This document shows, one piece after another, positions 7,877 to 17,184 of a DNA stretch of 64,000 nt. Source of the stretch: Rhodoferax sp. (GTDB taxonomy: Bacteria > Pseudomonadota > Gammaproteobacteria > Burkholderiales > Burkholderiaceae_C); contig NZ_JABBPD010000004.1 of NCBI RefSeq assembly GCF_012927445.1, positions 434,001 through 498,000 of the forward strand, read 5' to 3'. Numbering within the stretch: position 1 is the stretch's first letter; the number at the start of each line of letters is the position of its first letter. The notes beneath the pieces are model-generated. The model did no database searches, had not been told where the DNA came from, and worked only from the letters and a program-made list of their open reading frames with translations. The translations under genes and the position numbers were made by a program.

Positions 7877-8896
7877 TTACTGGTAACCGAAGGAGCGGAC
7901 GCGGGCTTCGTCATCGGCCCAACCGGAGCGCACTTTGACCCACATCTCGATGAACACCTTGCAGTCGAGTGCTTTTTCCAGCTCGACGCGGGTTTCCATG
8001 CCGATGCGTTTGATGCGCTCGCCCTTGTCACCAATCACCATGGCTTTGTGGGTGTCGCGCTCGACCACGATGGTGGCGGCAATCCTGAGCAGGCGTTTTT
8101 GGCCCTTGCGCGCAGGCGGCTCTTCCTCGAACTTGTCGATGACCACGGTCGAGGTGTACGGCAACTCATCGCCGGTCAAGCGGAACAGCTTTTCGCGCAC
8201 GGTCTCGCTGGCCAGGAATTTCTCGCTGCGGTCGGTCAATTCGTCTTCGGCGTACCACCAGGCTTGCTCGGGCAGATATTTTTCGCAGATGCCCAGCATG
8301 CGCTCGATGTCTTTGGCGTTCTTGGCCGACATCGGCACGAACTCGGCAAAGGTGTGGCGCTGCTGCATTTCTTGCAGCCAGGGCGCAATGTCGGAACGGC
8401 GCGTCACCTGGTCCAGCTTGTTGGCCACCAGCAACGTGGGAATGTCTTTGCTCAGCAGCGCCAGCACTTTGGCATCGGCCTGGTTGAACATGCCGGCTTC
8501 GACCACGAACAAAATCAGATCGACATCGCCGACCGCACCGAGCACGGTCTTGTTGAGCGAACGGTTCAGCGCGTTGTTATGGCGCGTCTGGAAGCCGGGG
8601 GTATCGACAAACACAAACTGGGTCGCACCCTGGCTGTGAATGCCGGTGATGCGGTGGCGCGTGGTTTGCGCCTTGCGCGAGGTGATGCTGATCTTCTGGC
8701 CGACCAGGGCGTTCATCAAGGTCGATTTACCGACGTTGGGTTTGCCGACGATGGCGATCAGGCCGCAGCGCTGGCCTTCGACCGGCGCGTCCGCGGGCGC
8801 GGCGACGCGCATGCTTTTGAGCATGCTTTCCACATCATTTTGACCTTCAGGCCCCGTTGCGTCTGCGTCAGCAGCTATTATTTTAGTAGCATTCAT
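7877..8896 (-). CDS. era: GTPase Era
   Basis: A 339-residue GTPase that binds the 3' end of 16S rRNA in 30S maturation. G1 is GKPNVGKST (residues 51-59), followed by DTPGFQT (G3) and NKLD (G4). A C-terminal KH domain contains [11 protein letters not shown]. It is about 40 residues longer than typical Era, and the excess is N-terminal. Residues 3-21 are encoded by a copy of the dispersed repeat (8833-8890), so the extension looks like captured repeat DNA. The start overlaps the rnc stop by 4 bases, the usual rnc-era coupling. Confidence 0.95.
   Translation of the reverse strand: MNATKIIAADADATGPEGQNDVESMLKSMRVAAPADAPVEGQRCGLIAIVGKPNVGKSTLMNALVGQKISITSRKAQTTRHRITGIHSQGATQFVFVDTPGFQTRHNNALNRSLNKTVLGAVGDVDLILFVVEAGMFNQADAKVLALLSKDIPTLLVANKLDQVTRRSDIAPWLQEMQQRHTFAEFVPMSAKNAKDIERMLGICEKYLPEQAWWYAEDELTDRSEKFLASETVREKLFRLTGDELPYTSTVVIDKFEEEPPARKGQKRLLRIAATIVVERDTHKAMVIGDKGERIKRIGMETRVELEKALDCKVFIEMWVKVRSGWADDEARVRSFGYQ
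8833..8890 (+). repeat. Dispersed element inside the era N-terminal coding region
   Basis: Reads TTCAGGCCCCGTTGCGT, a CGCAGC-like middle, then GCAGCTATTATTTTAGTAGC. It aligns well with the intergenic copy at 40635-40699 and encodes about residues 3-21 of Era in frame. Confidence 0.65.
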
Positions 8897-9564
8897 GATT
8901 TGGCCTTTGCCTTGATTGTTTGCAGCATGGCGGCAGCTGCGGCCTGTTCGCCCGCACGGCGTGATCCGCCAATGCCGCGCTCTGAAAAATTGAGTTCGAT
9001 AATCTCACATTCGACGTCAAACGTCTGCTTGTGGGCTGCACCTTGGGTCCCGACCACGCGGTAGAGCGGCAAATTCATTTTGCGTCCCTGCAACCACTCC
9101 TGCAGCTCGGTCTTCGGGTCTTTGCCAATGGCTTCCATTTCCGGGTTGATTTCCACCGCTTTGAACAGGCGCTGCACCAGACTTTGCGCCGCAGGAAAAC
9201 CGGCATCCAGGTAGACCGCGCCAATAATGGCCTCCAGCGTGTCCGCCAGAATGGAGGGCCGTTTATGACCACCCGAGCGGGACTCGCCCTCGCCCAGCCG
9301 CAGGACATCGGGCAAACCCAGCTCGACGGCCAGCTGGTGCAGCGTGTCTTGCTTGACCAGATTGGCGCGGATGCGGGACAAGTCACCTTCCGGCAGCGCA
9401 CGCAGACGCTCGTACAGCAAATCAGACACCGCCAGGCTCAGGACCGAATCGCCCAAAAACTCCAGCCGCTCGTAATGGTCGCTGGAAAAACTGCGGTGTG
9501 TTACCGCCTGCGTCAACAAGGCAGGGTTGGTAAATTCATGCTGCAACCGACGTTGCAGCGCCAT
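8893..9564 (-). CDS. rnc: Ribonuclease III
   Basis: A 223-residue double-strand-specific endoribonuclease that processes rRNA precursors and structured mRNAs. The catalytic signature [11 protein letters not shown] lies in the N-terminal endonuclease domain, and the C-terminal domain, from about [11 protein letters not shown], is a double-stranded RNA-binding domain. I chose ATG 9564 because an AAGG ribosome site lies 6 bases upstream; a GTG 15 bases earlier (9579) would add five residues. It overlaps era by 4 bases and follows the DUF4845 gene, the usual lepB-rnc-era arrangement. Confidence 0.95.
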   Translation of the reverse strand: MALQRRLQHEFTNPALLTQAVTHRSFSSDHYERLEFLGDSVLSLAVSDLLYERLRALPEGDLSRIRANLVKQDTLHQLAVELGLPDVLRLGEGESRSGGHKRPSILADTLEAIIGAVYLDAGFPAAQSLVQRLFKAVEINPEMEAIGKDPKTELQEWLQGRKMNLPLYRVVGTQGAAHKQTFDVECEIIELNFSERGIGGSRRAGEQAAAAAMLQTIKAKAKS

Positions 9565-9604
9565 CAAACCTTCATTCACGCGTGGGTATCTTTCTGTGGG
9601 TGCA

Positions 9605-9958
9605 TTACTTGGAACGTCCGCTGTATTTGAGCGTCAGGTAACCCGGACCGGCCAAGTGAATTTCGCGCTGATAGGCAAAACTGACCACAATCTTGTCGCC
9701 TTCTTTGGTCACGTCAATGTCCTTGCCGGAGATGGAACTGATGTTGTCAATGGCGGACGCCTTGTCAAAAATACTGCGCACTTCAGCCACCGAATTACCT
9801 TCACGCGCCTTGTTGGCGGCTTTCAAAATCGCCTGGTATTCGATGGCGGTTGGCACAATTTGCGCGCCGATCACCCCGGTGACAGCCAGCAGGCCGCCAA
9901 CCACCAAGAGCCCTAAAAAAGACAAACCGCGCTGCCTGGACCTGAATTGATGCGTCAT
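9605..9958 (-). CDS. DUF4845 membrane protein
   Basis: A 117-residue protein with a single N-terminal membrane helix (GLSFLGLLVVGGLLAVTGVIG, about residues 11-31, preceded by basic residues). The remainder is probably periplasmic, and the N-terminus is somewhat pilin-like. DUF4845 proteins are regularly found between lepB and rnc in betaproteobacteria, and that is the position here. Function is unknown. A link to protein export is suggested only by the neighbour. Confidence 0.8.
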   Translation of the reverse strand: MTHQFRSRQRGLSFLGLLVVGGLLAVTGVIGAQIVPTAIEYQAILKAANKAREGNSVAEVRSIFDKASAIDNISSISGKDIDVTKEGDKIVVSFAYQREIHLAGPGYLTLKYSGRSK

Positions 9959-9989
9959 ACAGTTTCCTGATCAGTTAAGAGACAAAATA

Positions 9990-10955
9990 TCAATTGAACG
10001 ACCCGATGCGCTTCAAGCTGCTGAAGTTCATCCAGACAAAAAACGCTTTACCCACAATGTTTTTGTCCGGCACAAAACCCCAATAGCGCGAATCCAGCGA
10101 ATTATCGCGGTTGTCGCCCATCATGAAGTAGTGGCCTTGCGGCACTTTGCACACCACGCCTTCCACACTGTAGTGGCAGTTTTGCTTGAATACAAAGTCG
10201 TCCGCGCCCGGCACAAAGGCGGGCCGGTCGTCGTCATTCAGTATGCCGTGCTTGTGCTCGCCCAGCGTTTCCTGGTACTGCTTGAAATAACGCATCACAT
10301 CTTCATCAAAGAACTCGGGCAGCGCTGCCGTCTCGATCACTTTGCCGTTGATGGTTAAGCGCTTGTTGAGGTAAGCCACCTCGTCGCCCGGGACACCGAC
10401 CACGCGCTTGATGTAATCCAGACTCGGCTTGGGCGGGTAACGGAACACCATCACATCGCCGCGCTGCGGGGGCGTGCCTTCGGTGATCTTGGTGTTGATC
10501 ACGGGCAGACGCACGCCGTAGTGAAACTTGTTCACCAGAATCAGGTCGCCGACCAGCAGCGTCGGAATCATGGAGCCCGATGGAATCTTGAACGGCTCGA
10601 ACAGGAACGAGCGCAGAAAAAACACGGAGATGATCACCGGAAAGAGCCCGGCCGTCCAGTCCAGCCACCAGGGTTGCGCCAGGATGCGATTTCTGGCCTC
10701 CGAGACGTCCATGTCAACTTGGTTGATACCTTGCTTGCGCAGCTCTTCGCGGCGCTGGAGGGACTCCGCGTCCAGCAGCGCCGCCGCTTTGAAACGCTGC
10801 GGCTGAAAGTAAAAACGCTCGGCCAGCCAGTAAACGCCGGTGACGACGGTGGCCAAAAACAACAGCAGCGCAAAGTTGCCTTCGACCAGGCCGAAGTACC
10901 AGGCACCGGCGTAGCCGACAAAGCCCGCCAGGATGAAGGAGGTTAGGGCTTGCAT
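9990..10955 (-). CDS. lepB: Signal peptidase I
   Basis: A 321-residue inner-membrane protease that removes signal peptides from exported proteins. Two N-terminal hydrophobic segments (residues about 3-22 and 27-45) and a third near 95-112 anchor it. The catalytic Ser lies in PSGSMIPTL and the catalytic Lys in DYIKRVVGVPGDEV; box E GDNRDNSLDSRYWG is intact. Its start codon overlaps the lepA stop by one base (TAATG), the classical lepA-lepB coupling. A Cys pair (NCHYSVEGVVC) in the periplasmic domain resembles the E. coli disulfide loop. Confidence 0.95.
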   Translation of the reverse strand: MQALTSFILAGFVGYAGAWYFGLVEGNFALLLFLATVVTGVYWLAERFYFQPQRFKAAALLDAESLQRREELRKQGINQVDMDVSEARNRILAQPWWLDWTAGLFPVIISVFFLRSFLFEPFKIPSGSMIPTLLVGDLILVNKFHYGVRLPVINTKITEGTPPQRGDVMVFRYPPKPSLDYIKRVVGVPGDEVAYLNKRLTINGKVIETAALPEFFDEDVMRYFKQYQETLGEHKHGILNDDDRPAFVPGADDFVFKQNCHYSVEGVVCKVPQGHYFMMGDNRDNSLDSRYWGFVPDKNIVGKAFFVWMNFSSLKRIGSFN

Positions 10956-12766
10956 TAGCCGTCCACCTGCAAAATTGCCAAAAATGCTTCTTGCGGCACT
11001 TCCACTGAACCGATTTGCTTCATGCGTTTTTTTCCTTCTTTTTGTTTATCCAGGAGCTTGCGTTTGCGCGAAATATCGCCGCCGTAGCACTTGGCAATCA
11101 CGTTTTTGCGCAGCGCCTTGATGGACTCTCGCGCAATGATATTGGAGCCGATGGCGGCCTGAATTGCCACGTCATACATCTGGCGCGAAATAATTTCACG
11201 CATCTTGGCCACGACGGCCCGGCCGCGGAATTGCGACTGCGAGCGGTGCACGATGATGGACAGGGCATCCACCTTGTCACCGTTCAGCAAGATATCGACC
11301 TTCACCACGTCAGCGGCGCGGTACTCCTTGAACTCATAGTCCATGGACGCATAACCGCGCGACACCGACTTCAGCTTGTCAAAGAAATCCAACACGATTT
11401 CCGCCAGCGGCATCTCGTAGGTCAGCATCACCTGGCGACCGTGGTAGGCCATGTTCATCTGCACGCCACGTTTCTGGTTGGCCAGCGTCATCACGGCGCC
11501 GACATAGTCTTGCGGCATGTACAAGTGCACGGTGACGATAGGCTCACGGATCTCGTCCATGCGGCCCTGGTCGGGCATCTTGGACGGGTTTTCAACCATC
11601 CGCACTTCGCCATCCACCCCCACCACCTGGTACACCACGCTGGGCGCGGTGGTGATCAGGTCCTGGTCAAACTCGCGTTCCAGACGTTCCTGCACGATCT
11701 CCATGTGCAACAGCCCGAGGAAGCCGCAACGGAATCCAAAACCCAGCGCTTGCGACACTTCCGGCTCATAGTGCAACGACGCATCGTTGAGCTTGAGTTT
11801 CTCCAGACTGTCGCGCAAGCCTTCATACTGGTTGGCCTCGGTCGGGTACAAACCGGCAAACACCTGCGGCTGAATTTCCTTGAAACCGGGCAGCGGCTCC
11901 GTGGCCGTGAACGCAGCACCCCCGGTGCCGAGTTTCACCAGGGTCACGGTGTCGCCCACCTTGGCCGCCTGCAGTTCGCGAATGCCGGCAATGATGTAGC
12001 CCACCTCTCCGGCCTCCAGCGAATCGCGCGCTTCATTGGCGGGCGTGAAGACGCCGAGGTTGTCGGCGTTGTACACCGCGCCGGTGGCCATCATCTTGAT
12101 GCGTTCGCCCTTGCCCAGACGGCCATCGACCACGCGCACCAACATCACGACGCCGACATAAGTGTCGAACCAGCTGTCCACAATCATGGCGCGCAAGGGC
12201 CCGGTCGGGTTGCCCTTGGGCGGCGGAATTCGGGCGACCACGGCCTCCAGAATTTCATCAATGCCCATGCCGGTTTTAGCGGAACACGGAATGGCATCGG
12301 TGGCATCAATCCCGATCACATCTTCAATTTCAACCTTGGCGTTATCTGGATCGGCGTTGGGCAAATCCATCTTGTTGAGTACCGGCACCACCTCCACGCC
12401 CAGCTCCAGCGCGGTATAGCAATTGGCCACGGTTTGCGCTTCAACACCCTGACTGGCATCCACCACCAGCAGGGCGCCTTCGCAGGCCGAGAGTGAGCGA
12501 CTCACTTCATAAGAGAAGTCAACGTGACCGGGGGTGTCGATCAGATTCAGGTTGTAAATCTGGCCATCGAGCGCCTTGTATTTGAGCGAGGCGGTCTGGG
12601 CCTTGATGGTGATGCCACGCTCTTTCTCGATGTCCATCGAGTCCAGCACCTGTGCTTGCATCTCCCGCTCTTGCAAACCACCACAGCGCTGAATCAAGCG
12701 ATCCGCTAGGGTTGATTTGCCATGATCAATGTGCGCAATGATCGAAAAATTTCTGATGTGATTCAT
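10955..12766 (-). CDS. lepA: Elongation factor 4 (LepA)
   Basis: A 603-residue ribosome-associated GTPase, highly conserved. G1 is AHIDHGKST near residue 10, then DTPGHVDF and NKMDLP. The C-terminal LepA-specific domain ends in a basic tail ([21 protein letters not shown]). I chose ATG 12766 ([10 protein letters not shown]), the normal family start, over a GTG four codons upstream. A strong hairpin terminator lies only about 45 bases upstream, so lepA transcription may start in that narrow gap or depend on read-through. Confidence 0.97.
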   Translation of the reverse strand: MNHIRNFSIIAHIDHGKSTLADRLIQRCGGLQEREMQAQVLDSMDIEKERGITIKAQTASLKYKALDGQIYNLNLIDTPGHVDFSYEVSRSLSACEGALLVVDASQGVEAQTVANCYTALELGVEVVPVLNKMDLPNADPDNAKVEIEDVIGIDATDAIPCSAKTGMGIDEILEAVVARIPPPKGNPTGPLRAMIVDSWFDTYVGVVMLVRVVDGRLGKGERIKMMATGAVYNADNLGVFTPANEARDSLEAGEVGYIIAGIRELQAAKVGDTVTLVKLGTGGAAFTATEPLPGFKEIQPQVFAGLYPTEANQYEGLRDSLEKLKLNDASLHYEPEVSQALGFGFRCGFLGLLHMEIVQERLEREFDQDLITTAPSVVYQVVGVDGEVRMVENPSKMPDQGRMDEIREPIVTVHLYMPQDYVGAVMTLANQKRGVQMNMAYHGRQVMLTYEMPLAEIVLDFFDKLKSVSRGYASMDYEFKEYRAADVVKVDILLNGDKVDALSIIVHRSQSQFRGRAVVAKMREIISRQMYDVAIQAAIGSNIIARESIKALRKNVIAKCYGGDISRKRKLLDKQKEGKKRMKQIGSVEVPQEAFLAILQVDG

Positions 12767-12808
12767 CAACGAGGACACTTAAGTGATTGAATTAAAACGA
12801 TGAGACCA

Positions 12809-12841
12809 GAAAAAAGGGCGCGTCGAATTTTGACGCGCCCT
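12809..12841 (-). terminator. Rho-independent terminator upstream of lepA
   Basis: On the minus strand AGGGCGCGTC and GACGCGCCCT form a 10-bp perfect stem, with a run of six T directly after it. It would end transcripts coming from mucD before lepA. Confidence 0.8.
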
Positions 12842-13222
12842 GAACCAACAATCATTGGCAACTGCGAAGGTTGGAAGTTCATTGTAGGCAAAAAGCCAGA
12901 AACGTACAGCCAAAAAACAGTCACCATGCGTCGTTGCGGAGCAGCAACAAAAATCTTATACACAACTTATTAACAGCTTGGGTGGATCAAGCTCTGGACA
13001 ACTTGTGGGTGAACTGTGGACTGCCTGTGGAGCGGTGCAACTCATCCCGTATGGTGGACTTCGGTCCATTCAATATGCCTGTAATCCATGATGATCCGCG
13101 TTCATTCTAACCAAAACAGCAATTAACAAATTTAAAAGTTAGTGAATGCCAACATTGATCAAGCACAAAAACGGGTAAAAAATAAATAGTTCACTGTCTT
13201 TTACAGGTGAATCCGATGAAGA

Positions 13223-13255
13223 AAGACCCTAAATCCGAGTTCGATTCAGGGTCTT
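13223..13255 (-). terminator. Stem-loop after mucD
   Basis: AAGACCCT and AGGGTCTT form the outer stem, with further pairing inside, 18 bases after the mucD stop. The following T-rich stretch (TCTTTCTTC) is imperfect, so termination is likely but not certain. Confidence 0.55.
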
Positions 13256-13272
13256 GCAGCGCCAACGGCCAC

Positions 13273-14742
13273 TTAACGGGCCAACCGGATCACCGTGTAT
13301 TGCGCCCATTCGCCGCGTCGAAACAGCACATTGACGGCTTTGTTCTTGTCCAGTTTTTTCACCACGAGATCGAACGCCTTGACGTTGGCCACCTCCATGT
13401 TGGCAATCTGCACAATCACATCGCCCTCACGAAGTCCGGCACGGGCGGCGGCATCGGTAGCGGCTTCGACCTTCACGCCGCCCTTGATCTTAAGTTCTTT
13501 CTTCTGGGCATCGGTCAACTCACTCACGGCCAGGCCCAACACCTGTCCAGCGCTTGAGGCAGTGGGCTTCTCTTCCTTGTCAGCGGCTTTGCGGGCGGAT
13601 TTATCGGCTTCGATCTCCGCGATCGTGACCGTCAGCTCTTTGTAGCCGCCACGACGAAACACCGTCAGGGCGCTGCGGGTGCCGGGTTTGGTGCCGCCCA
13701 CCATGCGCGGCAGGTCGCTGGATTTCTCAACTGGCTTGCCCTCAAACCTGGTGATGATGTCACCGGCTTCCACGCCTGCCTTGTCGGCGGGCGAGCCAAC
13801 CTCGACACCCCGCACCAACGCCCCCTGTGCCTTGCCCAGTCCAATCGATTCCGCCACCTCTTTGGTGACCTGGTCAATCTGCACCCCGATGCGACCGCGC
13901 GACACGCGGCCGGACACCCGCAATTGCTCGCTCACCCGCATCGCTTCGTCCATCGGAATGGCAAACGAGATGCCCATGGAGCCGCCCGAGCGTGAATAGA
14001 TCTGGCTGTTGATGCCCACCACTTCGCCGCGCATGTTGATCAACGGGCCCCCTGAATTACCGGGGTTGATCGCGACATCGGTCTGGATGAACGGCAGGTA
14101 GTCACCGGTATCACGCTGCTTGGCACTCACGATGCCGGCGGTCACGGTATTGTCCAGACCAAACGGGGACCCGATGGCCATCACCCATTCGCCGACCTTA
14201 AGCCGACTCACATCACCGACCTTGACGGCGGGCAGGCCCGTGGCGTCGATCTTGACCAGCGCAATATCGCTGCGCTTGTCAGCGCCAATAATTTTGGCCT
14301 TGAACTCGCGTTTGTCGGTAAGAGTGACGAGCACTTCGTCAGCGCCGTCCACGACATGCGCGTTCGTCATGACGAGACCGTCCGCGGACAGAATGAAACC
14401 CGAACCCACGCCGCGCGGCTGTTCTTCATCTTGCGGCTGAGGGCTTTTCTGGCGCGGGGGTTGACGCGGCATATTCGGGATCGGCAAGCCAAACTTACGA
14501 AAAAACTCCAGCAGTTCCTCCTCGCCGGCGCCTCCAGCACCGGCGCGCGCCGATACTTTTTCAAGTGTGCGGATATTGACCACCGAAGGGCCGACCTGCT
14601 CCACCAGATCGGTGAAGTCGGGCAAGGTACGTACTTGGGCGACCGCGGATGTCATGGGCAGAACGGCGACCGAGGCGGTCACCGCCAAGGCCCCCACCAG
14701 AACACACGAATGCAACTTCTTCCAATCGATTTGAATCATCAT
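13273..14742 (-). CDS. mucD: DegP/HtrA-type periplasmic serine protease MucD
   Basis: A 489-residue periplasmic protease and chaperone of the envelope stress response. A signal peptide covers about residues 1-38 (basic start, hydrophobic stretch, AVAQ end). The trypsin-like domain has all three catalytic residues: His in TNAHVVDG, Asp in RSDIALVK, Ser in GNSGGPL. Two PDZ domains follow. I chose ATG 14742 because GAAAGGG lies just upstream; the 33-residue longer form is not supported. It ends the rpoE-rseA-rseB-mucD cluster, so sigma-E control is expected from family knowledge. Confidence 0.93.
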   Translation of the reverse strand: MMIQIDWKKLHSCVLVGALAVTASVAVLPMTSAVAQVRTLPDFTDLVEQVGPSVVNIRTLEKVSARAGAGGAGEEELLEFFRKFGLPIPNMPRQPPRQKSPQPQDEEQPRGVGSGFILSADGLVMTNAHVVDGADEVLVTLTDKREFKAKIIGADKRSDIALVKIDATGLPAVKVGDVSRLKVGEWVMAIGSPFGLDNTVTAGIVSAKQRDTGDYLPFIQTDVAINPGNSGGPLINMRGEVVGINSQIYSRSGGSMGISFAIPMDEAMRVSEQLRVSGRVSRGRIGVQIDQVTKEVAESIGLGKAQGALVRGVEVGSPADKAGVEAGDIITRFEGKPVEKSSDLPRMVGGTKPGTRSALTVFRRGGYKELTVTIAEIEADKSARKAADKEEKPTASSAGQVLGLAVSELTDAQKKELKIKGGVKVEAATDAAARAGLREGDVIVQIANMEVANVKAFDLVVKKLDKNKAVNVLFRRGEWAQYTVIRLAR

Positions 14743-14779
14743 CGCCCTTTCATTGAAAAACAAGTTGGTATATGGTGCA

Positions 14780-15853
14780 TTATTTTTTCCGCTCAAGTCC
14801 CTGTGCAAAGGCGGCCAGGGTCTGCGGCGGCACTTCACCAACCACCGTCAACCACCAGTCGCCGATACGGCGTGTCAGCGTGTGAGTGGCGCCCATGGCG
14901 GTCGTGCCAGGCTGCGCGTGCTGCTCCGCATCGTAGGCCTCGATAAATAGCGATACCGACGCCAAGCCATCAGAAAAAATCCATTGCAGGGTGTTCTCAT
15001 GGCGGGCATTCGCCCCTGCCCCCACCGCCCGCTTGTAGCAACTCATGGGCTTGAAACCAGGCACCGCCGTCTTCAGCACCCACCCCTCGGCGGCGGCCGT
15101 GGTTTTCACCAGCCCCGGCTTCTCGACGTGGTAACCCTCGGTGTTGTCCATGAGTTTTGTCAGCTTGGCCATGCTGACTGGCGCGTCCAGTTGCAGTTCA
15201 GAAAAAGCCGCCTGCTCCAGCACATGCCCGTCGCCGGCCAGCGTCTGTAGCTTGACCACCAGCCCGGACTTTTTTTCGGTCCAGATCCGGTAGCCAAAAC
15301 GCAACTTGTCTTTGGGCTTCAGCTGCACCACATCGGCCTCAAAACCCGCCACGCGCTCGTGGCCTGTCGCCTGCGCGCTGTAAAACTGCGCAATAGAGGC
15401 ATCGTAGGAGTGCAGTAAATTTGGAAACAGCCCCAGTGACTCGCGCTTTTCTGCCACCGCCACCCGGCTCTCGGGTAAAAAAGTCACCACCTGATCGTTG
15501 CGCCGAAACGTGGAGCGGGGCGCGCCTGTCAACGACTCCACACGCTCCATCTGCTGTTCACCATCACACACATGCCAAATGCGCGCACTCGACATGGCGT
15601 TTCCTGCCGTGACGACAAAAGTTCCAATATAGGCACGGCGGCGTGAGGCCTCGTGCATGCGCATCAGCCACTCACTCACACTGCGGTCTGCCACTTTGGC
15701 ATCCACCGCCGCAGGCGCACCAGCCGAAGACAAAGTTTGCGCCGTCACGGCGGTGCCTAGCGTGATGAAAAGGAACCCGGCCAAGCTGAAACGGAAAACC
15801 TTGCGCACAGCCCATGCCATTCTGGTTACCGCTCTGTTGATGGATCGAATCAT
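14780..15853 (-). CDS. rseB: Sigma-E regulatory protein RseB/MucB
   Basis: A 357-residue periplasmic protein that binds the periplasmic side of the anti-sigma factor RseA and protects it from cleavage. It has an N-terminal signal peptide (hydrophobic FSLAGFLFITLGTAVTAQ) and a MucB/RseB-type beta-rich body, with WLMRMHEASRRRAYIGTFV near the start of the domain. I chose ATG 15853, which has an AGGGAC ribosome site; a TTG start overlapping the rseA stop is possible. Order and spacing match the standard rpoE-rseA-rseB-mucD operon. Confidence 0.9.
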   Translation of the reverse strand: MIRSINRAVTRMAWAVRKVFRFSLAGFLFITLGTAVTAQTLSSAGAPAAVDAKVADRSVSEWLMRMHEASRRRAYIGTFVVTAGNAMSSARIWHVCDGEQQMERVESLTGAPRSTFRRNDQVVTFLPESRVAVAEKRESLGLFPNLLHSYDASIAQFYSAQATGHERVAGFEADVVQLKPKDKLRFGYRIWTEKKSGLVVKLQTLAGDGHVLEQAAFSELQLDAPVSMAKLTKLMDNTEGYHVEKPGLVKTTAAAEGWVLKTAVPGFKPMSCYKRAVGAGANARHENTLQWIFSDGLASVSLFIEAYDAEQHAQPGTTAMGATHTLTRRIGDWWLTVVGEVPPQTLAAFAQGLERKK

Positions 15854-15870
15854 CAGGATGTCCCTCTCTC

Positions 15871-16506
15871 TCAACGGCCTGCTCCCTCAAAGGTGGCATT
15901 ACGAAGAAAGCCGGCCGGCTTTTGCAGTGCCGACGTGCCGCCAAACTGGCGGTGCGCCGCCAGCAGCGCATCCAGTTGGCGGTCTCGAATCATGACCTGC
16001 GGCGCACCATTGGCCGCGACCTGCTGTACCGCCACGTCCGGGTTGACGGTCTGCGCCATCAAGGCAGCACCTTGCAGATCGCCGCCCCCAACCAAAGCCT
16101 GCCAGCCGATCACCGACACCGCCGCCAGCGACGCAACGCCAGCCAACAGCTTCCAGCGAAAACTTGCGTTATTGGCACTCTCGACTTTCGAATCATTTAG
16201 ACCTGCAGCCCCCGTTGATACTGCGCAAGAAGCTACTGAATTAATAGCAGCCATGCTGGGCCTGAGCGGCTTTTCCTGCTGCAAAGAAAGCTTCAATCGT
16301 TGCATAAAAGCAGTGTCAACAGCACTGGCCACGGTTTCGCCAGAGCGCAGCACCTCGCCCACCAGATGGTAGGTATCCCACGCCACTTGGGCAGCGTCAG
16401 CCTCGTTAAGCCACTCGACGGTGCGGGCGAATTCTTCCCCGCGCAACTGCCCGTCGGCCAGCGCCGACACAAGTTCACGATTTTTCTCTGCTTCTTGCAT
16501 CATCAT
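15871..16506 (-). CDS. rseA: Anti-sigma-E factor RseA
   Basis: A 211-residue single-pass membrane protein that holds sigma-E inactive. The N-terminal cytoplasmic domain (NRELVSALADGQLRGEEF, VAWDTYHLVGEVLR) is the RseA sigma-binding fold. A membrane helix follows at about residue 113 (LLAGVASLAAVSVIGW), and the rest is periplasmic. Residues 87-104, between the sigma-binding domain and the helix, are encoded by a copy of the dispersed repeat (16195-16248), so the linker is partly repeat-derived. Three ATG codons lie in a row; the first (16506) has GGGTGAGA upstream. Confidence 0.88.
   Translation of the reverse strand: MMMQEAEKNRELVSALADGQLRGEEFARTVEWLNEADAAQVAWDTYHLVGEVLRSGETVASAVDTAFMQRLKLSLQQEKPLRPSMAAINSVASCAVSTGAAGLNDSKVESANNASFRWKLLAGVASLAAVSVIGWQALVGGGDLQGAALMAQTVNPDVAVQQVAANGAPQVMIRDRQLDALLAAHRQFGGTSALQKPAGFLRNATFEGAGR
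16195..16248 (+). repeat. Dispersed element inside rseA
   Basis: ATTTAGACCTGCAGCCCCCG, then CTGCGCAAGAAGCTACTGAATTAATAGC. It matches the intergenic copy at 40635-40699 closely and is read in frame (antisense to its own box) in the linker of RseA. Confidence 0.7.
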
Positions 16507-16536
16507 GTCCAGTCTCACCCAGTTTCGCTAGCGGTC

Positions 16537-17184
16537 TTACCAGCGTTTACCGGTCTGTTTTTCCAGCATCGGTTTCACTTTGGCTGAAATCGCTTCCCGT
16601 GCTCGGAATATTCGGGAGCGAACCGTGCCAATCGGGCAATTCATTACTTCTGCGATATCTTCATAGCTCAAACCTTCAATCTCTCGCAACGTCAACGCCT
16701 GCTGCAAATCTTCTGGTAAAGCCGCAAGGGCCGCATTCACGGCCGCGCCAATTTCCTTGGCCGCCAGTACCGACTCCGGTGTTTCATCTGATATTGGTTC
16801 ACTTCTGGCGTAGTAAGTTTCATCGCCGTCCTCATCCAATTTAAAAGCGCTCTCCGACACGGTGGGATCGCGCTTGAGTTCCAGCAAGAACTTCTTGGCC
16901 GTATTGACGGCAATACGGTACAGCCAGGTGTAGAACTGGGCGTCACCGCGAAACTGGTGCAGCGCGCGGTAGGCACGGATGAACGTCTCCTGGGCGATGT
17001 CCTCCACCAGATCAACATCACGCACCATGCGGCCAATGAGCCGCTGAATCCGGCGCTGGTACTTGATGACGAGCAGCTCAAAAGCACCCTGGTCTCCCGC
17101 CACGGCGCGCTCCACCAGCATCACATCGCTGTCGGTGGCGCTGGGAGGCGCGGGTAACGGGGGCGGTGTTGCGTCGGCGTTCAT
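16537..17184 (-). CDS. rpoE: RNA polymerase sigma-E factor
   Basis: A 215-residue ECF sigma factor for envelope stress. Region 2 is visible as DVDLVEDIAQETFIRAYR with FYTWLYRIAVNTAKKF (the -10 recognition helix), and region 4 as LTLREIEGLSYEDIAEVM with GTVRSRIFRAR. I chose ATG 17184 because of an excellent AGGTGAAG ribosome site; it overlaps the stop of the upstream gene by 4 bases. A proline/alanine-rich N-terminal tail of about 15 residues precedes the usual start. It heads the rseA-rseB-mucD set. Confidence 0.95.
   Translation of the reverse strand: MNADATPPPLPAPPSATDSDVMLVERAVAGDQGAFELLVIKYQRRIQRLIGRMVRDVDLVEDIAQETFIRAYRALHQFRGDAQFYTWLYRIAVNTAKKFLLELKRDPTVSESAFKLDEDGDETYYARSEPISDETPESVLAAKEIGAAVNAALAALPEDLQQALTLREIEGLSYEDIAEVMNCPIGTVRSRIFRAREAISAKVKPMLEKQTGKRW

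Larger units (their letters stand above)
12767..13272. other. 506-base gap between mucD and lepA
   Basis: It contains two minus-strand hairpins (12809-12841 and 13223-13255) and, at about 12956-13035, a cluster of TTATACACA and TGTGGA-type motifs resembling DnaA boxes. I see no gene. The short open frames lack ribosome sites and recognisable sequence. Confidence 0.5.

Noticed and set aside
11015-12496. 493-residue plus-strand open frame opposite lepA
   Set aside because: Composition is dominated by His/Arg/Gly/Val typical of antisense frames; no family resemblance.
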